Positions 15,340 through 22,820 of a DNA stretch of 23,947 bases are shown here, in pieces. Source of the stretch: JAFLBB01 sp040007195. GTDB lineage: Bacteria > Acidobacteriota > Terriglobia > Bryobacterales > Bryobacteraceae. The notes below the pieces were generated by a model. That model was not told where the DNA came from. It saw nothing but the letters and a program-made list of their open reading frames with translations, and did not search any database. The translations under genes were made by a program, and so were the position numbers. How positions within the stretch are numbered: position 1 is the stretch's first letter; the number at the start of each line of letters is the position of its first letter. The stretch spans positions 1-23,947 of the forward strand of contig JBDTVQ010000055.1 in the NCBI GenBank assembly GCA_040007195.1. Reading direction: 5' to 3'.

Positions 15340-18300
15340 TTAGAATTGCACACGCAAGCTGAGTTGCACCTGACGCGAAGTGGTGACCGTGTTCTGGATG
15401 AGGCCGAGCGAACCTTGCGCCGGCTCGTTGTCCGCGGCTCCGGCGAAGGCGAGCAACCGGGGTGCACCGAAGTTGGCCCGATTGAAAAGGTTGAACGCTT
15501 CCACGCGGAACTGAATGGCGCCGCCCTCGCCGAGTTTCGAGCAACGGAAGTTCTTCATGGCCGAGGCGTCGAAGGCCCGGAGATTGGGTCCGATGAGCGA
15601 GCCGCGACCGAGGTCGCCCAGGGTGCCCGCTGGCTGCAGCCGGAATGCGGCGGGATTGAACCACTGGTCGGGCGAGCCGATGATTGCGCTCTCGTGAGTG
15701 AATCCGGGGACCATGCTGGGACGGTCGAGTCCCAGGCCGGGGCCGATCGACGGTCCCCATTGCGACCGCGATCGATTGGCCTGCACGAACAACGTGAGCG
15801 GCGAACCGCTGCGCAGGTTGTGGATACCGGCGAGCTGCCAGCCATCCAGAATCGCCCGCGAAACACCGGTGAGTTTCTTTGCAAAGGGAACCTCCCAGGC
15901 GAAGTTGAGAAGCCAGTTGTGCTTCGCATGGAAGTCGGCGAGGCCCTTGTTATAAGAGAAGCCCGAGTATTCGGGCATAGCCGAGATCATGCCGTTGGTA
16001 GCATCGGAGAAAAACGTGGACGACTGCGTGGTATCGATGTTGCGGGAGAAGGTGTAGCTCGATTGGAAATTGAAGCCATGGCTCCAACGCTTGCGCACTT
16101 CGAAAATGGCGGCGTTGTACCAGGAGTTGCCGTCGCTCTTCTTGAGCTCGATGGTGGAGAAGCTGCGGTTGGGACGCGGAAGTCCTGCCGCCCAGAAGAG
16201 CGTGCCGTCAGCAAGGCGCGTGGGCTCCGGCGTATTGATGTCGGTGTTGCGCATCAAATGAATACCGCGCGTTCCCGCATAGCCAAGTGTGAGCAGGAAC
16301 TGGCCGGGAAGCTGGTGCTGCACGTTCAAATTCCACATGTAGATATTGGGATTCTTGATGTTCCACTCGATCGGGCGCATCGTGTTTCCAACACCGCGAT
16401 CAAAAGGCGGGTTAGGGAACGTGACGTTTGAGGTGATGACGTAGCGCGGCGTTGCGGGCGGATTCGTCACCGTGACGATCAGGTTTTGCTGGTTATTTGT
16501 ATTGACGAAAATACCCGCGCCGCCGCGGACGCTCGTACGTCCGGATCCGGTGGGATCCCAGGCGAAGCCGAAGCGGGGAGAAAAATTCTTCCGGGGTGGA
16601 TTGCTATATAGGCGGCCGGTAGTGGGCGTGGGGGCGAGCAGGTCAGGCAGGGCGGAGTCACGGCCATATTTGTCGACGGGCATGGTGGTGGTCTCGTAGC
16701 GCAGGCCGAGATTCAGCGTCAGGCGCGGCGTGACGGACCAGGAGTCCTGAACGAACCCACCGAACAGAGTGAAGCGCCAGTAGCGATCGATGGCGCCTTC
16801 CGGACCCAGGCCGAGGAATCGCAACGGGCGGTTTTCGAGAAACGCGCGGATGTCGGCGAACGTGTAGATGCCCAGCGAGAACGTCGGGTTCTGCATGTTG
16901 TCCTGGTAATGCTCCATAAGACCGCCCAGTTTGATGGTGTGGCGGCCGCGGATGAGCGAAACATGGTCTTCGAGCGTATAGACGTTCTGCGTCAGGCGGA
17001 GATTGACCGAGCCCTGCGGTCCGAAACGGGAAGCGCCGCCGATGTCGATATTGCCGACCAGTCCGCGTGTGCTGACGAACGGCTGCAGCTTGGAGGCCGT
17101 GTTGGCCTCTACATCCTGGCCGATTCGCGTGCGGCTGAAACCGCCTCGCAGCGTATTGAGCGTGGAGGCGCTCAGTGCGATCGTGTGCTCGGCGGTAATG
17201 AATTGGTTGCGCGATTGGAAGAAGCGCGGGAATTGCGGAAATTCTACGGGTAGCCGTTGCGAGGCGTCATCGACCGTGTAGCGGACAAAGAACTGGCCTT
17301 TGTCACCGAAATTGTGGTCGTACCGGACCTGGCCAAAGTCCTGCCGCAACGTTTGACCGAAGCCGAAGGTGTAGCGGCCGAGGCCGGTGCCGAGATCGCC
17401 GGCGTTCGGGATAGGCATTTCGTTGAGATAGGGCTGGACGGCGGGGTTTACGCCTACGTTCAGCAATTGGCCGGGAGCCGCCGGATTGGGGATCAGGCCG
17501 TTATGCGCATTCGCGTCGGGGGTGACCGACGTAACGGTCCGGCCCAGGCGCTCGCGGAGGCCTTCGTACCCCGCAAACAAGAACGCCTTGTCGCGTTTTA
17601 TCGGACCACCGAACGAGCCGCCGTACTGGTTGCGCTTGAATTCGGGACGGCCGGTGCGGTCGAAGAAGTTACGGGCGTCCATGTTGTCGTTGCGAAGGTA
17701 TTCGTACAGGCTGCCGTGGAGGGCGTTGGTCCCGGATTTGGTGAGCGCGTTAATCTGGCCGCCGGAGTTGCGGCCGAATTCGGCGGAGTAGACGTTCGTC
17801 TCGACGCGGAACTCTCGGATGGTCTCCATGCCGAGCACGGTCGAGGCCGCGCTACCGGCCGGACCATTTGTAAAATCGTTCATCGGCGTACCGTCGAGCA
17901 GGTAGACATTGGACCGATAGTCCTGGCCGTTCATGCTGAGGCCGAGGCCGTGCGCCACCGCCGAGCCACCATCGCGATGCGGATAGGCGACGACGCCGGG
18001 TTGGAGCAGGGCGAGGTCCGTGTAGTTGCGACCGTTGAGGGGCAGCGTTTGAATCGCGCCCTCTTCGACGAGGTAGCTGAGTTCACTGGTTTTGGTATTC
18101 ACCAGCGGCGCACGCCCGGTGACCGTGATTTCCTGTTCCAGCGCGCCCAGTTCCATGCCGAGGTCGAGGACCGCTGTTTCCCCGACGGTGAGGTGTACGC
18201 CGGTGCGCTTGAGCAGCCGGAACCCAGTGGCTTCCGCCCGAAGCTCGTATTCGCCTGGCGCAAGCGCGGCGAACACGTAACGGCCGCCTTCGCCGGTGAC

Positions 18301-18498
18301 CGCTTCCCGGCGCGCCGTGGTGCCCGAGTTCTGTACGACGACCTTCACGCCGGAGAGGAATTTACCGTCAGCGGCGCGCACATGTCCGGTCAGCGAACTG
18401 GCAGTTTGGGCCTTGAGGGCCAAAGGGGCGCCGAGCGCCAAGAGTAGAAGTCCAAATATCAAAAGTCGCGGAAGGTTGTTCATTGAAACCAATCTCAT
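15340..18498 (-). CDS. TonB-dependent receptor, Oar-like, with N-terminal carboxypeptidase regulatory domain
   Basis: This protein of about 1052 residues is an outer-membrane TonB-dependent transporter of the Oar-like type that is greatly expanded in Acidobacteria. It has a signal peptide (hydrophobic LLIFGLLLLALGAPLALKAQ), then a carboxypeptidase regulatory-like (CarboxypepD_reg/Cna-B-like) domain: SLTGHVRAADGKFLSGVKVVV, then GRYVFAALAPGEYELRAEATGF. The plug contains LPLNGRNYTDLALLQPGV and SGGQINALTKSGTN. The remaining ~800 residues have the alternating aromatic pattern of a 22-strand barrel, ending in QVQLSLRVQF with a terminal phenylalanine typical of BAM substrates. Starts at 18498 (MRLVSMNN) and 18483 (MNNLPRLL) are both plausible; I prefer 18498 because GGGA lies 6 nt upstream. 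It is followed 7 bp later by the lipoprotein gene and is divergent from a DUF3311/symporter pair. The transported compound is unknown; related proteins are thought to import oligosaccharides or peptides. Confidence 0.9.
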   Translation of the reverse strand: MRLVSMNNLPRLLIFGLLLLALGAPLALKAQTASSLTGHVRAADGKFLSGVKVVVQNSGTTARREAVTGEGGRYVFAALAPGEYELRAEATGFRLLKRTGVHLTVGETAVLDLGMELGALEQEITVTGRAPLVNTKTSELSYLVEEGAIQTLPLNGRNYTDLALLQPGVVAYPHRDGGSAVAHGLGLSMNGQDYRSNVYLLDGTPMNDFTNGPAGSAASTVLGMETIREFRVETNVYSAEFGRNSGGQINALTKSGTNALHGSLYEYLRNDNMDARNFFDRTGRPEFKRNQYGGSFGGPIKRDKAFLFAGYEGLRERLGRTVTSVTPDANAHNGLIPNPAAPGQLLNVGVNPAVQPYLNEMPIPNAGDLGTGLGRYTFGFGQTLRQDFGQVRYDHNFGDKGQFFVRYTVDDASQRLPVEFPQFPRFFQSRNQFITAEHTIALSASTLNTLRGGFSRTRIGQDVEANTASKLQPFVSTRGLVGNIDIGGASRFGPQGSVNLRLTQNVYTLEDHVSLIRGRHTIKLGGLMEHYQDNMQNPTFSLGIYTFADIRAFLENRPLRFLGLGPEGAIDRYWRFTLFGGFVQDSWSVTPRLTLNLGLRYETTTMPVDKYGRDSALPDLLAPTPTTGRLYSNPPRKNFSPRFGFAWDPTGSGRTSVRGGAGIFVNTNNQQNLIVTVTNPPATPRYVITSNVTFPNPPFDRGVGNTMRPIEWNIKNPNIYMWNLNVQHQLPGQFLLTLGYAGTRGIHLMRNTDINTPEPTRLADGTLFWAAGLPRPNRSFSTIELKKSDGNSWYNAAIFEVRKRWSHGFNFQSSYTFSRNIDTTQSSTFFSDATNGMISAMPEYSGFSYNKGLADFHAKHNWLLNFAWEVPFAKKLTGVSRAILDGWQLAGIHNLRSGSPLTLFVQANRSRSQWGPSIGPGLGLDRPSMVPGFTHESAIIGSPDQWFNPAAFRLQPAGTLGDLGRGSLIGPNLRAFDASAMKNFRCSKLGEGGAIQFRVEAFNLFNRANFGAPRLLAFAGAADNEPAQGSLGLIQNTVTTSRQVQLSLRVQF

Positions 18499-18533
18499 CC
18501 CAGATCCCGTAACCTTTCTCGGCGCTCCCCAGT

Positions 18534-18539
18534 CCATAA
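18534..18539 (+). promoter_or_regulatory. candidate -10 element for the DUF3311-symporter pair
   Basis: The 62-bp divergent region between the receptor and the DUF3311 gene contains CATAAT (5 of 6 matches to TATAAT), 21 bp before the ATG at 18561. No good -35 is seen at the right distance. It sits in CCATAATGG, so the opposite strand offers CCATTATGG for the receptor. Visual match only. Confidence 0.25.
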
Positions 18540-18560
18540 TGGTTACTTTCACACAACACT

Positions 18561-18791
18561 ATGGACGCACGCGGCGCGCTTCTGGCAGCCCTCACGCTGA
18601 TCTTGTTCCTCCTGCACCAGGACTACTGGAACTGGCGGACGGCGTATCCCCTGATTTTCGGCTTTCTGCCGATTGGGCTGGCTTATCACGCACTGTACAC
18701 GATTGGGGCGGCGGTCTGGATGGCAGTTCTTGTAAAAGTGGCCTGGCCGTCGCACCTGGACGAGTCACCGGACGGGGAGCCCGGAGCGTGA
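18561..18791 (+). CDS. DUF3311 small membrane protein, symporter partner
   Basis: This 76-residue protein has two hydrophobic segments: ALLAALTLILFLLHQDYWNW (5-24, followed by charged R26) and LIFGFLPIGLAYHALYTIGAAVWMAVLV (31-58). This is the layout of DUF3311/YhdT-like proteins, which are usually encoded just before a sodium/solute symporter and presumed to be its small subunit. The ATG at 18561 has no obvious ribosome site. Its stop TGA overlaps the GTG start of the symporter gene (GTGA, 18788-18791), giving tight translational coupling and supporting the assignment. The biochemical role of the family is not established. Confidence 0.78.
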   Translation: MDARGALLAALTLILFLLHQDYWNWRTAYPLIFGFLPIGLAYHALYTIGAAVWMAVLVKVAWPSHLDESPDGEPGA

Positions 18792-20419
18792 CGGCGGCTG
18801 TTTTCGTTGGCATTTACCTGGTGGCGGTTCTGTACATCGGGATCTTTGCGTTCCGCCGGGCCGACCATTCGGAGGGCGGGCACGCGGCGGAAGATTTCTT
18901 TCTGGCGGGACGTTCGATTGGCGGATTTGTGTTTCTGTTTTCGCTCTTCGGAACGCACATGACTGCCTTCGCGATCCTCGGCTCGTCCGGGCATGCATTT
19001 TCGAATGGGATTGTCACGTACGGGTTGATGGCTTCGTCGTCGGCCTTGATCGTTCCGCTGCTCCTGTTAACCCTGGGAACGCGGCTTTGGTCGGCCGGGC
19101 GGCGGTTTGGGCATTTCACGCCGGTTCAGATTTTTCGCGACCGTTGGGAGTGCAACCACACCGGCACGCTGATCTTCTTGCTGCAAGCGGCGCTGCTGCT
19201 GCCCTACATCCTGATCGGCATGATCGGCGGCGGCACCGTGCTGCGGACGCTGTCCGGGGGTGAGATTCCGTATTGGGCCGGAAGCGCGCTGGTCGCGGTC
19301 GTGATCATGAGCTATGTGATCTTCGGCGGCATGCGCGGCACGGCTTGGGTGAATACGTTCCAGACGCTACTGTTCCTGTCGTTCGGGGCGGTAGCGGTGA
19401 TCGTCATCGGGCGTGGAATGGGCGGCTTCGAACAAGCAATCACATCGATGCTGGCCGATCCCGTGCTTTCGCCGCTGCTGACCCGCGAGCGCATTCCTCC
19501 GGCCGTGTTTTTCAGCTACACGTTCATGCCGCTTTCGGCGATTGCTTTTCCCCACATCAGCATTTTCTGCATGACGGCGAAGAAGATGACGCAGTTCAAA
19601 CGCACTGTGATTCTCTATCCGGTGTGCATTCTATTGATCTGGCTGCCCTGTGTATTTTTAGGCGTGGCGGCGAATAGCGCCAAAGAGATTCCCCAAGTTC
19701 GCGAGAAACAGGCCGCGCGCTCTCTCCTGGCCACCGCGGCCGGAAGTATGACGCCAGCGGAGTTGCAGCAGGTACGGGCGCAGGCGTCGAGCGACGACGT
19801 GCTGGTGGTGCTGTTGAACCACTACGCACCGGTGTGGCTGGCGGGACTGCTGGGGGCAGGCATCATGGCGGCCGTGATGGCATCGGATTCGCAAATCCTG
19901 GCGCTCTCGACCATGTTTACGGAGGATATCTTCGCCTGGTATGGGCACGCCGAGCGTTATGGTGAGCAGGCGCAAATTCTCACGGGACGCATTTTCATCT
20001 TCGTCGTAACTGCGCTGGCATACGCAATCGCGCTCAGGGTGCCGGCGGGAATTTTCGAACTGGCGGGCCAGTATGCTTTCGCGGGCTTCTCCGCGCTGGT
20101 GCCACTGTTTGTGGGAGCGCTCTATTGGCGCGGCAGCACCAAGTACGGTGCGCTGGCGAGCACTCTATGGGTGCTTGTGGCGGTGGCGGGAACGGCGTGG
20201 TTTCAAGCGGTCACTCCCGCTCCCAATGGTCCTCCGGCAACCTACTTCTCGTTGGGAGGGATAGCGTTACTGCAGCGTACGGCCAGCGGAACGGCCGTGG
20301 CAGGATTTCTGCCGGTTCTGCCAATGACCGTGATCTCAAGCCTGCTCATGATCTGCGTTTCGATGGTTACGCCGAAGCCTTCAGCGGCTACGGTTTCAAA
20401 GTACTTTCCGGGATCTTGA
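18788..20419 (+). CDS. sodium:solute symporter (SSF family)
   Basis: This 543-residue inner-membrane protein of the SSF family uses the sodium gradient to import a small solute (sugars, amino acids, carboxylates or vitamins in different members). Family features include EDFFLAGRSIGG (about 34-45), the usual signature after the first helix, SYVIFGGMRGTAWVNTFQ (about 176-193), MPLSAIAFPHISIFC, and LLGAGIMAAVMASDSQILALSTMFTEDI (about 355-382), the conserved region around the Na2 site. About 13 membrane helices are expected. The GTG start is fixed by the GTGA overlap with the DUF3311 gene and by the signature-containing N-terminus MTAAVFVGIYLVAV. A loop with AAGSMTPAELQQVRAQASSDD (about 319-339) is longer and more polar than the rest. 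Substrate unknown. Confidence 0.9.
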   Translation: MTAAVFVGIYLVAVLYIGIFAFRRADHSEGGHAAEDFFLAGRSIGGFVFLFSLFGTHMTAFAILGSSGHAFSNGIVTYGLMASSSALIVPLLLLTLGTRLWSAGRRFGHFTPVQIFRDRWECNHTGTLIFLLQAALLLPYILIGMIGGGTVLRTLSGGEIPYWAGSALVAVVIMSYVIFGGMRGTAWVNTFQTLLFLSFGAVAVIVIGRGMGGFEQAITSMLADPVLSPLLTRERIPPAVFFSYTFMPLSAIAFPHISIFCMTAKKMTQFKRTVILYPVCILLIWLPCVFLGVAANSAKEIPQVREKQAARSLLATAAGSMTPAELQQVRAQASSDDVLVVLLNHYAPVWLAGLLGAGIMAAVMASDSQILALSTMFTEDIFAWYGHAERYGEQAQILTGRIFIFVVTALAYAIALRVPAGIFELAGQYAFAGFSALVPLFVGALYWRGSTKYGALASTLWVLVAVAGTAWFQAVTPAPNGPPATYFSLGGIALLQRTASGTAVAGFLPVLPMTVISSLLMICVSMVTPKPSAATVSKYFPGS

Positions 20420-20437
20420 GCCCGGCACTTGCTTTTT
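20408..20437 (+). terminator. weak candidate intrinsic terminator after the symporter gene
   Basis: CCGGG (20408-20412) and CCCGG (20421-20425) can pair across an 8-nt loop that contains the symporter stop codon, followed by CACTTGCTTTTT. The stem is short and the T-run is offset by seven bases, so termination would be inefficient. It is the only candidate in the 60-bp gap before the DHH gene. Confidence 0.3.
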
Positions 20438-20479
20438 GCCCCCCCAATGAGGCAATCTAGTGAGTTTTCCAGTAGGCAA

Positions 20480-21445
20480 ATGGCCAAGCACGTACGAGTT
20501 CTCTATCACGACCACTGTTTCGACGGTGCGGCCTCGGCTGCCTACTTCACGCGATTTGCGCGCGACAAGTTCTATCCGGGGTCGAGTTTCTCCTACACCG
20601 GGATGATGCACAAGGCGTCGCAGTTGTTCGAGGACGAGTTGTTCGACGGCGACGAGAACGCGATTGTCGATTTCAAGTACTCGCCGAATCCTAAGCTGAC
20701 CTGGTGGTTCGATCATCACCAGAGCGCGTTTCTGACGCACGAGGATGCCGAGCAGTTCCGGACGGCGGACAAGCCGCATCATTTTTATGACCCGGCGTAC
20801 AAAAGCTGCACCAAGTTCATCGCGCATATCGCGCGAGACAAGTTCGACTTCCACGCCCCCGATTTAGAAGAACTGGTGCGGTGGGCCGACATTATCGACG
20901 GCGCTCAGTATGAAAATGCCGAACAGGCTGTGGCGCTTAAATTGCCTGCGACGCAGTTGGTGCTGGTGATTGAGGGTGCCAAAGGATCGGACATCATCCA
21001 CCACATCATCGGCGAGATGACGCACCGGCGGCTCGAGGATATCGCGGCGGGCCCAGAAGTCCGAGCGCTATTCGAGCCGTTATACCAGCAGCATCTGGCG
21101 TCGATTGACATCATTCGCAAACGCGCGCGCCTGGAAGGCAACGCGGTGTTTTTCGATCTGGTGGAAGACGGGCTGGAGGGATACAACAAGTTTATCCCTT
21201 ATCACCTGTTTCCGCAGTCGATTTACACGGTAAGCGTATTGATCGCCAGCTTCCGGACGAAGGTGAGCGTGGGTTCAAACCCTTGGGCAAAGGAAGAGCC
21301 GGCGCACAATCTGGCTACGATATGCGAACGCTACGGCGGCGGCGGGCACGCGCGCGTCGGGGCGATCAGTTTTGAGCGCGGCGAGGTGGCACGGGCACGC
21401 GCAGTGGCAGCGGAGATCGTGGCGGAACTGAGCAGCGGCGAATAG
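20480..21445 (+). CDS. DHH family phosphoesterase
   Basis: This 321-residue cytoplasmic protein belongs to the DHH phosphoesterase superfamily, which includes RecJ, NrnA nanoRNases and cyclic-di-nucleotide phosphodiesterases. Motif I is HDHCFDGAASA (D11, D15), motif II is IVDFKYSP (D64), the DHH signature is FDHH (D78, H79, H80), and the C-terminal DHHA1-type motif is GGGGHARVGA (286-295). These suggest a manganese-dependent hydrolase of short nucleic acids or related phosphodiesters. The longest frame begins at 20429, but ATG 20480-20482 is preferred: AGTAGG precedes it closely and the protein then opens directly with the first strand (KHVRVLYHDH). It is followed after 14 bp by the DUF1801 gene. 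Whether it acts on oligonucleotides or on a signalling dinucleotide cannot be decided; no membrane or CBS/GGDEF domain is attached. Confidence 0.88.
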   Translation: MAKHVRVLYHDHCFDGAASAAYFTRFARDKFYPGSSFSYTGMMHKASQLFEDELFDGDENAIVDFKYSPNPKLTWWFDHHQSAFLTHEDAEQFRTADKPHHFYDPAYKSCTKFIAHIARDKFDFHAPDLEELVRWADIIDGAQYENAEQAVALKLPATQLVLVIEGAKGSDIIHHIIGEMTHRRLEDIAAGPEVRALFEPLYQQHLASIDIIRKRARLEGNAVFFDLVEDGLEGYNKFIPYHLFPQSIYTVSVLIASFRTKVSVGSNPWAKEEPAHNLATICERYGGGGHARVGAISFERGEVARARAVAAEIVAELSSGE

Positions 21446-21459
21446 CGGGGTCGGACGCG

Positions 21460-21876
21460 ATGGCGAACACCGACTACCAGTCCGTCGCCGACTACATCGC
21501 AGCCCAGCCGGAACGCGTACAGGTGGCCCTTGAAAAGGTTCGGAAGGCCATCCGCAAGGCGATACCCCAGGCGGAAGAAGTCATCTCCTATCAGATAGCC
21601 GGATACAAGATCGGCCGCGCGCGCGTGATCTACTTCGCCGGGTGGAAAGAGCACTATTCGCTCTACCCTTTGACAGATCCCCTAATAGCCGAGTTTCAAG
21701 ACGAATTCTCTCCCGGCGAGGTCAAGAATCGTACGTTGCGGTTCCCGCTGGAAAGGCCCGTACCGGTGAGCTTGATCGGACGCATCGCAAAGTTCCGTGC
21801 AGATGAAGAAGCAGCGCGGTTGCAGGCAAAGGCAGCGAAAACCAAACCCGCCGGCCGTGGATCGCGGCGGACATAG
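21460..21876 (+). CDS. DUF1801 (YdhG/YjbR-like, frataxin-like fold) protein
   Basis: This 138-residue soluble protein matches the DUF1801 family, whose structures resemble frataxin and some of whose members are described as iron chaperones. Typical features are the start DYQSVADYIAAQPERVQVALEKVRKAIRKAIPQAEEVISY, the block YQIAGYKI, and VIYFAGWKEHYSLYPLTDPLI with the Trp-Lys-x-His-Tyr-Ser-Leu-Tyr pattern. A later KNRTLRFPLERPVPVSLIGRIAKFRADE strand-helix unit completes the domain. The C-terminal 25 residues are Lys/Arg/Ala-rich and probably disordered. The ATG at 21460 follows GGGG at about ten bases. It sits 14 bp after the DHH gene and 14 bp before the metallo-beta-lactamase gene, so one transcript is likely. 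Function in this organism is unknown. Confidence 0.85.
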   Translation: MANTDYQSVADYIAAQPERVQVALEKVRKAIRKAIPQAEEVISYQIAGYKIGRARVIYFAGWKEHYSLYPLTDPLIAEFQDEFSPGEVKNRTLRFPLERPVPVSLIGRIAKFRADEEAARLQAKAAKTKPAGRGSRRT

Positions 21877-21890
21877 GGAGCACTCAAACA

Positions 21891-22781
21891 TTGGCATTTA
21901 TCCGTTGGCGACTCTTGTTCCTTCTTTCCTTGCCGGGCTTGATGAGCGGGCAGCAGCCTGCTCCGACCTGCAAAAATTGCGCCGTTTGGAACACACCGCA
22001 AGCTCCTTTTCTCATATATGGAAACACGTACTACGTTGGCCCACACGGCTTGAGTTCCATCCTGCTCACCTCAAAAGCTGGGCATGTGCTAATCGATGGC
22101 GCGCTGCCGGAATCGGCGTCACAAATTGCCGCTAACATCCGGACGCTCGGATTTCGCATTGAAGACGTGAAGCTCATTCTGAGCTCGCACGTGCATTTCG
22201 ATCATGCCGGCGGGATTGCGGAATTGCAGCGGTTGAGCGGAGCGCAGGTTGCGGCGAGCCCTTGGAGCGCGACGGTGATGAAGAGCGGCGTAGTTGCCGC
22301 GGATGATCCCCAGTTCGGCGTCCTACTGCCGCTAGCGCCTGTCGCAAGAGTTCGAACGGTGAAGGACGGGGAAGTGCTTACGGTCGGACCACTCTCCCTT
22401 ACGGCTCACATGACACCTGGACACACACCCGGGGGAACCAGTTGGACCTGGCAGGCTTGCGAGGGCGGCCGCTGCGTGGACTTGGTCTATATGGACAGCA
22501 CGACGCCCGTCTCCGCCGAGGGGTTCAAGTATACGAAGAACGCCAAGTACAAAACAGGCATTCAGGATTTTGAGAAGAGCATTGCGTTTTTGAACACTGT
22601 GAAGTGCGACATCCTGCTGACGGCGCATCCCGAGGCCGCTGGATTGTGGCAGCGACTGGAGGCTCGGGAACGGAAGACCTCGGCCGATCCGATGGTCGAT
22701 ACCGGCGCCTGCCGCGTGTTAGCTGGACGTGCAAAGGAACTGCTTCAAAAACGAATCGCCGACGAAGCGGCGCAACCGTAG
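21891..22781 (+). CDS. subclass B3 metallo-beta-lactamase
   Basis: This 296-residue protein is an exported zinc hydrolase with the full active site of subclass B3 metallo-beta-lactamases. The N-terminus is a Sec signal peptide (RWRLLFLLSLPGLMSGQ). Zn1 ligands are H100, H102 (SSHVHFDHAGG) and H178 (TPGHTPGG); Zn2 ligands are D104, H105 and H246 (LLTAHPEA). C239, seven residues before H246, and C274 sit where the disulfide of B3 enzymes such as L1 is found. MDSTTPVSAEGF (201-212) matches the B3 substrate-side loop. The fold also serves quorum-lactone hydrolases, but the HPEAAGLW block and cysteine pair favour B3. The TTG at 21891 is chosen because GGGAG lies about 10 nt upstream and the signal peptide starts there. 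No mobile element flanks it, so it looks like a resident chromosomal gene. Confidence 0.88.
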   Translation: MAFIRWRLLFLLSLPGLMSGQQPAPTCKNCAVWNTPQAPFLIYGNTYYVGPHGLSSILLTSKAGHVLIDGALPESASQIAANIRTLGFRIEDVKLILSSHVHFDHAGGIAELQRLSGAQVAASPWSATVMKSGVVAADDPQFGVLLPLAPVARVRTVKDGEVLTVGPLSLTAHMTPGHTPGGTSWTWQACEGGRCVDLVYMDSTTPVSAEGFKYTKNAKYKTGIQDFEKSIAFLNTVKCDILLTAHPEAAGLWQRLEARERKTSADPMVDTGACRVLAGRAKELLQKRIADEAAQP

Positions 22782-22820
22782 GAGGCCGGGCGGCCTCATT
22801 AGGAGACCGGACAGCCTAAT
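22779..22820. repeat. two tandem 21-bp imperfect repeats at a convergent gene junction
   Basis: Units at 22779-22799 and 22800-22820 match at 17 of 21 positions; all four differences place an A in the second copy (three G to A, one C to A). The first unit begins with the lactamase stop TAG, and the second contains the stop of the convergent FAH-family gene. The first copy also forms a hairpin: GAGGCC (22782-22787) pairs with GGCCTC (22792-22797) around a GGGC loop, without a T-run. A further 7-bp match, AGACCGG, occurs at 22821-22827 inside the FAH-family gene. Confidence 0.75.

Noticed and set aside
15337..18447. Long plus-strand frames (364 and 396 codons) opposite the TonB-dependent receptor
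   Set aside because: Antisense to a clearly recognisable receptor, without domains or ribosome sites.
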